Positions 8,894 to 16,329 of a DNA stretch of 64,000 nucleotides are shown here, piece by piece (position 1 is the first letter of the stretch; each line of letters begins with the position of its first letter). A program made the translations under genes and the position numbers. Source of the stretch: CAVPJW01 sp963705525 (GTDB taxonomy: Bacteria > Acidobacteriota > Vicinamibacteria > Vicinamibacterales > CAVPJW01); NCBI GenBank assembly GCA_963705525.1, contig CAVPJW010000006.1, positions 310,001-374,000 of the forward strand. The letters run 5' to 3'. Under the pieces are notes generated by a model. The model was not told the DNA's origin. It was given only the letters and a program-made list of their open reading frames with translations, and made no database searches.

Positions 8894-10918
8894 TCAAACT
8901 TCGTCCGAAGAATGGGTTGCAGTGGCATGGAGCTCCTCCCACTGTTGCAGAAGCTCGCCCACTTCCCACATCAGCGAGGTGTGCTGGCTGATGATTGGTC
9001 GCGCTGCCTCGCGATTCTCGAAGAAGCCGGGCGCCGACATCGACGATTCGATGTCCTTGATGGCCTTCTCCCGCTCGGCGATCCGCGCCTCCAGCTCCGC
9101 AATCCGATCGGTCCGGGCCTTGGCCTGCTTTTCCTGCTTCCGCTGCTCCGTCCTGGCCGCCTTTTGCGAAGCGTGCAGGCGGGAGCCGCCGGTCGATCGG
9201 TCCGCCGATGTCTCGTCGAGCTGAGCCGTTTTCGGAGCTGAGCGAGCGGGCTGCTTGACGCGCGGCCGTTCGGCTCGCGGGGTGGGCCGCACGTTCAACC
9301 CGGGAGGCGCGTCGGCATGTTCCTTTCTCCACAAGAATTCCGTGTATGTGCCGGGGTATGCAACGGCGTCACCGTGCCCCACTTCGATGATCTTCGTCGC
9401 GAGCTTTTCAACGAAGTAGCGATCGTGCGAGACGAAGAGCAGCGTCCCGCCGTAGTCCACGAGAGCCTCGAGCAGCACTTCTTTTGAATCCAGATCAAGG
9501 TGGTTGGTCGGCTCGTCGAGAAGCAGGGTATTCGATGGGCGCAGCAACATCCGGGCAACCGCCAGCCGCGTGCGCTCGCCGCCCGACAACACGCCCACCC
9601 GCTTGTAAACATCGTCTCCCGAGAACAGGAACCCACCGAGGATGTTGCGGATGGCCGGAACCATCTGGTGCGGTGAGCCGGTTTCGAGCGTTTCGTACAC
9701 GGTGAGGTCAGGGTTCAGGCGCACTGCTTCGTCCTGAGCGAAGTACTGCATCGTGACCTGATGACCTTCGGTGCGCTGCCCTTCATCAGGGTGCTCCACG
9801 CCTGACATCATCCTCATCAGTGTCGACTTACCCGATCCGTTCGGACCCACGAGCGCCACCCGCTCGCCGCGCTCGATGTGCAACGACGTGTTTGCCAACA
9901 CCACCTTGTTGCCGTAAGACTTCTGCACCCGACGGAGTTCGAGGACGGTCCGGCCGCTTCTGGCGCACTGGGGGAACGTGAAATGCACACGCTTGCGCTC
10001 GGGCGGAACTTCAATCGGAACCACCTTCTCGAGCATCTTCAGGCGGCTCTGCACCTGCGCCGCCTTGGTGGCCTGATAGCGAAATCGATCGACGAACATG
10101 CGAACGCGCGCGACCTCTTCGTCCTGTCTGCGCTTCGCGTCCCGCAGCCGCTCGAGCCGGGCATCCCGCTCGACGATGTATTCGCTGTAGTTGCCGTGAT
10201 AGTCGGTCAAGGTCCTCAGGTTGAGATCGACGATCCGCGTGACCACCGCATCGAGGAAGAAGCGATCGTGCGACACGAGGATGACCTGATGCGCATACGA
10301 TCCGAGATACGACTCGAGCCAGTTGCGCGCTTCGAGATCGAGATGGTTCGTGGGTTCGTCCAGCAGGAGAAGACTCGGGTTGCGGAGCAGCAACTTCGCC
10401 AGCGCCAGACGCATCTGCCAGCCGCCGGAGAACGTGTCGGTCGGCTTGTCGAAGTCCTCGTCTGAAAAGCCGAGACCGCGCAGTACGGCGGCAGTCTTCA
10501 GCTCGATGTCGTATCCGTCGTTGAGGCGGAAACGATCCTGCAGATCGCTGTATCGAGCCAGCATCGCGTCGTGCTCGCCCTGTGCGATCGTGGCGTCACC
10601 CAGCCGATGCTCGATCTCGTGCATCTCGGCCTTGACAGACAGAAGATCTTCGAACGCCAGACTCGCTTCCTGAACAATCGTGTGGCCCGAATGGCTTAGT
10701 CCGTCCTGTGGCAGGTAGCCGACGGTGAGATCGGCGGGCCGTACGATCGAGCCGGAATCCGGTTCGTCCAGGCCGGCGAGCATCCTGAGCAGCGTGGTCT
10801 TGCCGGCCCCGTTGGGGCCGCAGAGCCCGACGCGCTCTCCCGGCTCGATCTGCCAGGTGACGTTCTCGAGAAGGGTCCGGTCGCCGAAGGCCTTTGTCAG
10901 GCCGGAAAGTTGAATCAT
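8894..10918 (-). CDS. ABC-F family ATPase (ribosome-associated type)
   Basis: ABC-F proteins have two ATPase domains and no membrane domain, and act at the ribosomal E site in translation or antibiotic protection. Domain 1 has Walker A GPNGAGKTT, signature FSGGWQMRL and Walker B LLLDEPTNHLDLEA. Domain 2 has GPNGSGKST, LSGGERTRL and LLLDEPTNHLDLDS. The linker between them fits the interaction motif region of the class. After the second domain come about 130 residues with a charged stretch and a predicted coiled coil (AELEARIAEREKAI), like the C-terminal extension of Uup or YdiF. At 674 residues it is a housekeeping-type member rather than a short resistance protein. It is divergent from the sigma factor gene. 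A weak promoter candidate (TTAATC, 16 bases, TAAAAT) lies upstream on the minus strand. Confidence 0.9.
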   Translation of the reverse strand: MIQLSGLTKAFGDRTLLENVTWQIEPGERVGLCGPNGAGKTTLLRMLAGLDEPDSGSIVRPADLTVGYLPQDGLSHSGHTIVQEASLAFEDLLSVKAEMHEIEHRLGDATIAQGEHDAMLARYSDLQDRFRLNDGYDIELKTAAVLRGLGFSDEDFDKPTDTFSGGWQMRLALAKLLLRNPSLLLLDEPTNHLDLEARNWLESYLGSYAHQVILVSHDRFFLDAVVTRIVDLNLRTLTDYHGNYSEYIVERDARLERLRDAKRRQDEEVARVRMFVDRFRYQATKAAQVQSRLKMLEKVVPIEVPPERKRVHFTFPQCARSGRTVLELRRVQKSYGNKVVLANTSLHIERGERVALVGPNGSGKSTLMRMMSGVEHPDEGQRTEGHQVTMQYFAQDEAVRLNPDLTVYETLETGSPHQMVPAIRNILGGFLFSGDDVYKRVGVLSGGERTRLAVARMLLRPSNTLLLDEPTNHLDLDSKEVLLEALVDYGGTLLFVSHDRYFVEKLATKIIEVGHGDAVAYPGTYTEFLWRKEHADAPPGLNVRPTPRAERPRVKQPARSAPKTAQLDETSADRSTGGSRLHASQKAARTEQRKQEKQAKARTDRIAELEARIAEREKAIKDIESSMSAPGFFENREAARPIISQHTSLMWEVGELLQQWEELHATATHSSDEV

Positions 10919-11117
10919 GTCGAGCCGACTATTTTACCACAGGATAAGTTAAGATTAACTGGTGCAACACTTTAGAGGTTTGGTCGATCTGCGACTGGAC
11001 GGATGACGGGCGGCCCGACTACCGGACCGGCCGCGCCGTCTAAGTACTTGAAACGGGAACCCGTTGCGGCGAGCGCGGATCGGAGGCGATCCGTGGATTC
11101 GCCCGAGCGCCTCCAGG

Positions 11118-11711
11118 ATGTCATGGACTGACGAGGAACTGGTCGCCAGATCGATCGGCGGCGATCGCGAGAGCTTTAATCAACTCATCCTGCGATGGGA
11201 ACGGCCGATCTACGCCCTCGCGTACCGCGTCATCGGCCGCGAGGAAGAGGCGCGCGACGTCTGCCAGGAAACGTTCCTGCGCGCGTTCCGCGCGATCAAG
11301 GGGTTCAAGGGACAGGCGAAGTTCTCATCCTGGCTCTATCGCATCGCGCTCAATCTCTGTCGCGACTGGATGCGGCGCGAGCGCCGGCAGCCGATCGTGC
11401 CGTCGCCGGATGGCGTCGATCTTCTGGAGCTCGCGGCCAGCCAGGAAGCGGGGGAGTCGATTGAATACCTCGCCTGGCGATCCGAATTGTCGAAGAGCGT
11501 CGAGCAGGCGATGAAGAAACTGCCTGAGGAGCAGCGAACCGCGATCATCCTGAAGGAGTACCACGGGCTGACGTTCCAGGAGATCGCAGAACTGCTCGGG
11601 TGTCCCCTGAGCACGGTGAAGACACGTCTCTATCAGGGATTGACGGTGCTGCGGCGGGAACTCGCAGTGCGGCCGGTACTCGAGCCCGACGAAATCGAGA
11701 GAGAATCATGA
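11118..11711 (+). CDS. ECF-family RNA polymerase sigma factor (RpoE-like)
   Basis: Alternative sigma factor of the extracytoplasmic function group with only regions 2 and 4. Region 2 is visible in DVCQETFLRAFRAIKGF and the helix ending WLYRIALNLCRDWMRR. Region 4 has LPEEQRTAIILKEYHGLT followed by the helix-turn-helix AELLGCPLSTVKTRLYQG. I chose ATG 11118 (MSWTDEELVARS) because it begins at the usual family boundary; a TTG at 11064 would add 18 residues with no family match. The stop codon overlaps the anti-sigma start as ATGA, the standard arrangement for a sigma/anti-sigma pair. The 199-base gap to the divergent ABC-F gene should hold its promoter, but I could not assign an ECF promoter motif with confidence. 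Confidence 0.92.
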   Translation: MSWTDEELVARSIGGDRESFNQLILRWERPIYALAYRVIGREEEARDVCQETFLRAFRAIKGFKGQAKFSSWLYRIALNLCRDWMRRERRQPIVPSPDGVDLLELAASQEAGESIEYLAWRSELSKSVEQAMKKLPEEQRTAIILKEYHGLTFQEIAELLGCPLSTVKTRLYQGLTVLRRELAVRPVLEPDEIERES

Positions 11712-12493
11712 GCCGATCAGCGTGCATTGAGAAACAGTCGCTCGTCTCCTATCTTTACGGCGAGTGTCCCGAGGCCGAACAGCAGCACATCGAACGCCAT
11801 CTGGAAGGTTGCGTGGCGTGTTCGGCGGATGTTCGCGAGCTGCAGGACGTGCGCGATCAACTGGTGAGCTGGGCGCCACCTGAGGCCGATCTCGGATTCC
11901 AGATCACGGAAGCGCCAGAGTCGCCGACCGCTGCGGCATGGTGGCGCGTTCCTGTGTGGGCTCAGGCGCTCGCGGCGGTGCTGGTGCTGATGGTGGTTGC
12001 CACTGCGGCGAATCTCCAGGTCCAGTACGGTCGAGACGGACTGGTTGTCCGGACTGGATGGGGCAGCGCGAATCAGTCCGGGAGCCCGACGGCAGCTGTG
12101 TCGGGGACGCCCTGGCGGCCTGAATTGGCCGCGCTCGAGCAACAACTTCGCCGGGAATTTTCTCAGGCCTCCACACAGTCCGCATCGTCAAGAACCAGCC
12201 AGTTCCAGCCGGTCGCGGCGGGACCTGGTGTGAACGTCAGCACGGCGCGCGCCGATCCAGACGTCATCCGCCGCGTCAAGACGCTGCTCGATGAGAGCGA
12301 ACGCAAACAGCAGCGCGAGCTCGCACTTCGCCTCGCGCAGCTCTATCGCGAGATGGATGTGCAACGACGCGCGGACCTCCAGCGGATCGAGGACAGCTTT
12401 GGCCAGATCGAAGGGCAGACGGGCGCTGCTATCGCGCAACAGCGTGAATGGCTCACCAATCATCTCGTTCGAGCGTCATCGCAGCCGCGCTAG
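11708..12493 (+). CDS. Zinc-finger anti-sigma factor, single-pass membrane protein
   Basis: Likely holds the upstream ECF sigma factor inactive. The N-terminal cytoplasmic domain has the ZAS zinc-binding motif His31-x3-Cys35-x2-Cys38 (RHLEGCVAC). One transmembrane helix spans about residues 83-101 (ALAAVLVLMVVATAANL). The remaining 160 residues would be periplasmic. They are Ser/Thr/Gln-rich, then strongly helical and charged near the C-terminus (residues about 180-255), which could form a coiled coil. The start is the ATG at 11708, overlapping the sigma stop. The pair is followed by two exported proteins that may be part of the same response. The signal that frees the sigma factor cannot be told from the sequence. 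Confidence 0.88.
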   Translation: MSRSACIEKQSLVSYLYGECPEAEQQHIERHLEGCVACSADVRELQDVRDQLVSWAPPEADLGFQITEAPESPTAAAWWRVPVWAQALAAVLVLMVVATAANLQVQYGRDGLVVRTGWGSANQSGSPTAAVSGTPWRPELAALEQQLRREFSQASTQSASSRTSQFQPVAAGPGVNVSTARADPDVIRRVKTLLDESERKQQRELALRLAQLYREMDVQRRADLQRIEDSFGQIEGQTGAAIAQQREWLTNHLVRASSQPR

Positions 12494-12541
12494 AATTCTT
12501 GGCGTACGTTGGCGAATCTCGAGTGACACGGGGGGAACATC

Positions 12542-13396
12542 GTGAAATGTTTCGCACGGACCGGATACTGGTTGCTCATGTTCGTGGCCGTAGCCTCGAG
12601 CGCGGCCGCACAAGGCGCCGTAAAGCCGGTGGACAAGGAGCAGCTTCAGGCTCGCTACCAGATCTTCGTGATGGAGGGCGTCCTCGAGCGAGCCGTGCAG
12701 CATGGCGCCCAGCTTCTGAGCCGACAGATGCAGGATGTCATGCCGGACATGGTGCTCCTGTCCGGGGCTGCCAGGGCGCGCGGCTTTCGTCTCGACGGAT
12801 ACGGCGTCTTCTTCGATGTCGATGTGCCGGCTCTTCGCCGAAGCGTGGCGTGGAGCTTCCGCGTGCTCGACCAGAATGACCTCGGCCTGACGAGCGCCCT
12901 GCAGTCTCTCAAGCGCCACGTGCAGTCGTTGAGCGATGAACGTTCCAGGGAGGATCTTGAACAGGCCCTCATGAGGGTCGAGCTGCAGGTGGGCCCAATC
13001 AGTCAGCCGGGACCTCCGGGGCAGGACCAGAGCATGTCTGGACAGACCGCCTCCCTGGCGAACACGCCGGCGTCTGCGCCGGCCGAACCCGCGATGGCGG
13101 ATCAGGGCGCCTCCCGAACGCGGCTGCTCACCGACCCAGGCGATGCGTACACGAGCGAAGTCAAGAATGCGCTCATCGATGCAATGCTCGATCACAGCGG
13201 ATCGATCGCAATCGGTGATGCGGAATGCCTGACGATTGCCGCCCGTGATAACGAAGACCGTCGTCTGGCGCCCGGCGATCCGTACGAGGTCAGCACCATC
13301 GTGCTGCGCATCCGCGGAGCGGACCTCGCCGCCTTTCGCGCGTCAAAGCTGACGCGCGACGAGGCCCGGCGGGCGGTGGAGGTTCGCGAGTTCTGA
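12542..13396 (+). CDS. Exported protein of unknown function downstream of the sigma/anti-sigma pair
   Basis: A 284-residue protein with a clear signal peptide: Arg near the start, hydrophobic core YWLLMFVAVASSAAA, cleavage near AAAQG. The mature part is mostly helical in character with no motif I recognise. A central stretch (about residues 155-190) is rich in Pro, Gly, Ser and Ala and probably a flexible linker between an N-terminal domain (30-150) and a C-terminal one (195-284). The GTG start at 12542 follows a GGGGGA ribosome-binding site by about 6 bases. It is 48 bases after the anti-sigma factor, in the same direction, so it is probably a member of that operon and a regulon effector. 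No function is assigned. Confidence 0.75.
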   Translation: MKCFARTGYWLLMFVAVASSAAAQGAVKPVDKEQLQARYQIFVMEGVLERAVQHGAQLLSRQMQDVMPDMVLLSGAARARGFRLDGYGVFFDVDVPALRRSVAWSFRVLDQNDLGLTSALQSLKRHVQSLSDERSREDLEQALMRVELQVGPISQPGPPGQDQSMSGQTASLANTPASAPAEPAMADQGASRTRLLTDPGDAYTSEVKNALIDAMLDHSGSIAIGDAECLTIAARDNEDRRLAPGDPYEVSTIVLRIRGADLAAFRASKLTRDEARRAVEVREF

Positions 13397-13407
13397 CATA
13401 AAATACG

Positions 13408-13902
13408 ATGATGACGCGGCGCACGCTGAGCGGCCTTGCCATCGCGCTCTCCCTTGCTCTCCAGGCGTGCAGCGGTCCTTCGATCGATGTCGCGAAGGTC
13501 CTTCAACTCACGGACGTCTCGACCGGCTGGTTCGACGCAGGGCTCGTCGAGGGCAACAAGAACAAGCTGGTTCCCAGCATCACCCTTCGCCTCACGAACA
13601 CGGGACCCGATCTGAAGGGAAGCGTGCAGATCAACGCGGTTTTCCGTCGGATCGGCGAGGAAGAAGAGTGGGGCAGCGCGCTGTTCCGCGCCATCGATCC
13701 GACAGGTCTGGCAGCCGGCGCGTCAACCAAACCCATCCCGCTCCGCTCGAATCTCGGATACACCGGCACCGAGCCCCGGCTTCAACTGCTGCAGAACAAG
13801 CTCTTCGTAGATGCGCGGGTCCAGGTCTTCGCCAAGCATGGCTCGACCCAATGGGCTCGCCTCGGCGACTACCGGATCGTTCGTCAGTTGCTGTCGGAGT
13901 AG
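13408..13902 (+). CDS. Small predicted lipoprotein of unknown function
   Basis: A 164-residue protein with a lipoprotein signal peptide: positively charged start, hydrophobic core, and lipobox LQAC near residue 21. The mature part is beta-rich (SITLRLTNTGPDLKGSVQINAVF), resembling an immunoglobulin-like or similar beta-sandwich fold that compares terms in a transported or envelope context; I cannot name the family. The start is at tandem ATGs (13408 and 13411), 11 bases after the previous gene. A TAAAAT at 13399-13404 lies very close to the start, so an independent transcript with almost no leader is conceivable but has no good -35. Most likely the last gene of the sigma-factor operon. Confidence 0.75.
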   Translation: MMTRRTLSGLAIALSLALQACSGPSIDVAKVLQLTDVSTGWFDAGLVEGNKNKLVPSITLRLTNTGPDLKGSVQINAVFRRIGEEEEWGSALFRAIDPTGLAAGASTKPIPLRSNLGYTGTEPRLQLLQNKLFVDARVQVFAKHGSTQWARLGDYRIVRQLLSE

Positions 13903-13930
13903 CGTGGATTGACGACGGCTCGCAGGCGCG

Positions 13931-14299
13931 TCAACGAAGGAGCGCCCACAGCGTCACCAGCGCGAGGGTGCCATCGCTCACAGCGAACATCAGAAACGAC
14001 GCGGGTGAGGCACGTACGAAGTGGTCGACGATGAAGAAGATGGCGCCCGCACCCTTCAGGACCGGTCCCATCAGCCAGAGGTAGCCCCTGAACCGCACCG
14101 GATCGCGCCATGGTTGTACGTAACCGATCCCAACGGTCAGGGTGAAGAGACCGTTCAGATCCGAGTGAATCGGGGGGATGGGAGTGGGCAGGCCGAACAG
14201 CATTTCGAGCTGGGGACGGGCCAGGAGCAGACACAACCCAATCGCGATGTCATAGAGGCCGGACACCGCAGCGATGAGGGAAAGTCGGTCTCGGGACAT
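13931..14299 (-). CDS. Small integral membrane protein of unknown function
   Basis: A 122-residue protein with about four hydrophobic stretches: LIAAVSGLYDIAIGLCLLL, LFTLTVGIGYVQ, LMGPVLKGAGAIFFIVDHFV and FAVSDGTLALVTLWALL. The pattern (few charges, short loops) fits a four-helix inner-membrane protein. I recognise no catalytic motif. It is convergent with the lipoprotein gene and divergent from hslV, so it is a single-gene unit. Base composition and codon use look like its neighbours. Function unknown. Confidence 0.7.
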   Translation of the reverse strand: MSRDRLSLIAAVSGLYDIAIGLCLLLARPQLEMLFGLPTPIPPIHSDLNGLFTLTVGIGYVQPWRDPVRFRGYLWLMGPVLKGAGAIFFIVDHFVRASPASFLMFAVSDGTLALVTLWALLR

Positions 14300-14353
14300 A
14301 GGTTCAACTCCAACCCGTCATGATGGCGTGCACCAGAATCGCTGCCGGTTTCC

Positions 14354-14383
14354 TTGACACCTTTTCAGACCATCCGATAGACT
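14354..14383 (+). promoter_or_regulatory. Sigma-70-type promoter for hslVU
   Basis: A perfect -35 box TTGACA (14354-14359), an 18-base spacer and TAGACT (14378-14383) lie upstream of hslV, predicting a leader of about 36 bases. It is in the divergent gap after the small membrane protein, where a promoter is needed. The ribosome-binding site before hslV is weak. Confidence 0.65.
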
Positions 14384-14425
14384 CCAAACAGATTCCCCGC
14401 TTACCATCCTCGGGTTCATCCCTCC

Positions 14426-14953
14426 ATGCTCCACAGCACGACTATTCTCGCCGTTCGTCATCGCGATCGCGCCGTACTTGCCGGCGACGGCCAGGTCACG
14501 TTCGGGACCACGGTAGTGAAGCAGGGCGCCCGGAAAATACGTCGATTGTATAACGATCGCGTGCTTGCGGGATTTGCCGGCTCGGCGGCCGACTCCTTCG
14601 CGCTCTTCTCGCGCTTCGAGGCAAAGCTGGAACAGTATCGCGGCAACCTCGAACGGTCTGCCGTTGAGCTCGCCAAGGACTGGCGGACCGATCGCGCGCT
14701 GAGGCGGCTCGAAGCCATGATGATCGTTTTGGATCTCAAGAACACCTTTCTTCTATCGGGGACCGGCGACCTGATTGAGCCGGACGATGGCATTCTGGGA
14801 ATCGGATCGGGCGGACCGTACGCGCTGGCAGCGGCCAAGGCGCTTGCCCGATACTCCGATCTCGATGCCCGGACCATTGCCGAGCGCGCCATGGCCATCG
14901 CGGCGGATATCTGCATCTACACGAACACCATGATCACCATCGAAGAGCTCTGA
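14426..14953 (+). CDS. hslV: ATP-dependent protease subunit HslV (ClpQ)
   Basis: Proteasome-like peptidase that forms a dodecamer capped by HslU. The core is typical: TTILAVRH, GDGQVTFG, GFAGSAADSFALF, IGSGGPYALAAAKAL and the C-terminal ICIYTNTMITIEEL. The catalytic residue in the family is the N-terminal Thr exposed after Met removal. Here the first Thr is residue 5, after Met-Leu-His-Ser, so either a short propeptide is cut or the nucleophile is exposed in another way; B. subtilis HslV also has an N-terminal extension. No better start codon lies between 14426 and this Thr. The stop codon shares a base with the hslU start (TGATG), so the two are translationally coupled. Confidence 0.95.
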   Translation: MLHSTTILAVRHRDRAVLAGDGQVTFGTTVVKQGARKIRRLYNDRVLAGFAGSAADSFALFSRFEAKLEQYRGNLERSAVELAKDWRTDRALRRLEAMMIVLDLKNTFLLSGTGDLIEPDDGILGIGSGGPYALAAAKALARYSDLDARTIAERAMAIAADICIYTNTMITIEEL

Positions 14954-16329
14954 TGCCGATTTACCTTCCCGAAACGACCGCGACGGCGGTCGATCAGTTG
15001 ACACCCCGGCAGATCGTCGCCGAGCTCGACAAGTACGTGATCGGCCAGACCAGGGCGAAGCGGGCAGTCGCCGTCGCGCTCAGAAACCGCATGCGCAGGC
15101 AGAAGCTGTCGCCGGAGCTCGCCGAAGAAGTCGCTCCCAAGAACATTCTGATGATCGGACCAACCGGCGTCGGGAAGACCGAGATTGCCCGCCGCCTCGC
15201 GCGGCTGACCCAATCGCCGTTTATCAAGGTCGAAGCCTCGAAGTTCACCGAGGTCGGTTACGTCGGCCGTGACGTCGAGTCGATGGTCCGCGATCTGGTC
15301 GAACTTGCGGTGAGCATGGTCCGTGACGAGCGGCTCACCGAGATCCACGCCAAGGCACGGCAGAACGCGGAAGAACGATTGCTCGATCTGCTTCTGCCCT
15401 CCGCGCGTCCTGCAACCGGCGATGGAGACTCAACGACAGAGGCCCAGGCGCAGCAGACGAGAGACAGGCTCCGTGAGCAGCTCCGCGACGGCCGCCTGGA
15501 CGGCCGCACGGTCGAGATCGAGGTGCGCGAGAAATCGATGCCGTCGTTCGAAATCGTGGCCGGGTCGTCGGTCGAGGAAATAGACGTCAATATCAAGGAC
15601 ATGCTGCCCGGCATTTTTCAGGGCCGAACACGGAAGAAGAAAGCCAAGGTGCCGGAAGCGTTCGAGTATCTCGTTCAGGAAGAACAGCAGAAGCTGATTG
15701 ACATGGACAGCGTCTCGCGCGCCGCGGTCGAGCGTGTGGAGCAGGCCGGCATCATCTTCGTCGATGAGATCGACAAGATCGCCGGGCGTGAGGGCGGCCA
15801 TGGGCCCGACGTGAGCCGAGAAGGCGTGCAGCGCGACATCCTGCCGATCGTCGAAGGCACGACCGTCAACACGAAGCACGGGATGGTGCGGACGGACCAC
15901 ATTCTGTTCATCGCCGCCGGCGCATTCCATGTGTCGAAGCCGTCGGACCTGATTCCCGAGCTGCAGGGACGATTTCCCATTCGCGTCGAGCTCGAACCGC
16001 TGGGACGGGACGATTTCGTGCGCATCCTGACCGAGCCCAGGAACGCCCTCATCAAGCAATACATTGCGCTTCTCGACACCGAAGGCGTGACGCTGCATTT
16101 CCGGCCCGAGGCAATCGGCCGCCTTGCGGACTTCGCCGCGCTCGTCAACGAGCGCACGGAGAATATCGGCGCGCGGCGCCTGCACACCGTCATGGAAAAG
16201 CTGCTCGATGAGATATCCTTTGACGCGCCAGACCTCGAGCAGACGGCGATCACGATCGACGAGGAGTACGTCCAGCGGATGCTGGGAGACATCGTCGGTA
16301 ACGAAGACCTGTCACGCTACATCCTGTGA
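14953..16329 (+). CDS. hslU: ATP-dependent protease ATPase subunit HslU (ClpY)
   Basis: AAA+ unfoldase that feeds proteins to HslV. The N-terminus has the family start LTPRQIVAELDKYVIGQ, Walker A GPTGVGKTE, the ATPase segment SKFTEVGYVGRDVESMVRDL, an intermediate domain (about residues 110-240) that is charged and variable, Walker B IIFVDEIDKIA, and the C-terminal tail ending in RYIL that docks into HslV. The length of 458 matches the family. The start is the ATG at 14953, coupled to hslV. In B. subtilis hslVU directly follows xerC, but here 8.5 kb intervene. The stop overlaps the next frame as GTGA. Confidence 0.96.
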   Translation: MPIYLPETTATAVDQLTPRQIVAELDKYVIGQTRAKRAVAVALRNRMRRQKLSPELAEEVAPKNILMIGPTGVGKTEIARRLARLTQSPFIKVEASKFTEVGYVGRDVESMVRDLVELAVSMVRDERLTEIHAKARQNAEERLLDLLLPSARPATGDGDSTTEAQAQQTRDRLREQLRDGRLDGRTVEIEVREKSMPSFEIVAGSSVEEIDVNIKDMLPGIFQGRTRKKKAKVPEAFEYLVQEEQQKLIDMDSVSRAAVERVEQAGIIFVDEIDKIAGREGGHGPDVSREGVQRDILPIVEGTTVNTKHGMVRTDHILFIAAGAFHVSKPSDLIPELQGRFPIRVELEPLGRDDFVRILTEPRNALIKQYIALLDTEGVTLHFRPEAIGRLADFAALVNERTENIGARRLHTVMEKLLDEISFDAPDLEQTAITIDEEYVQRMLGDIVGNEDLSRYIL

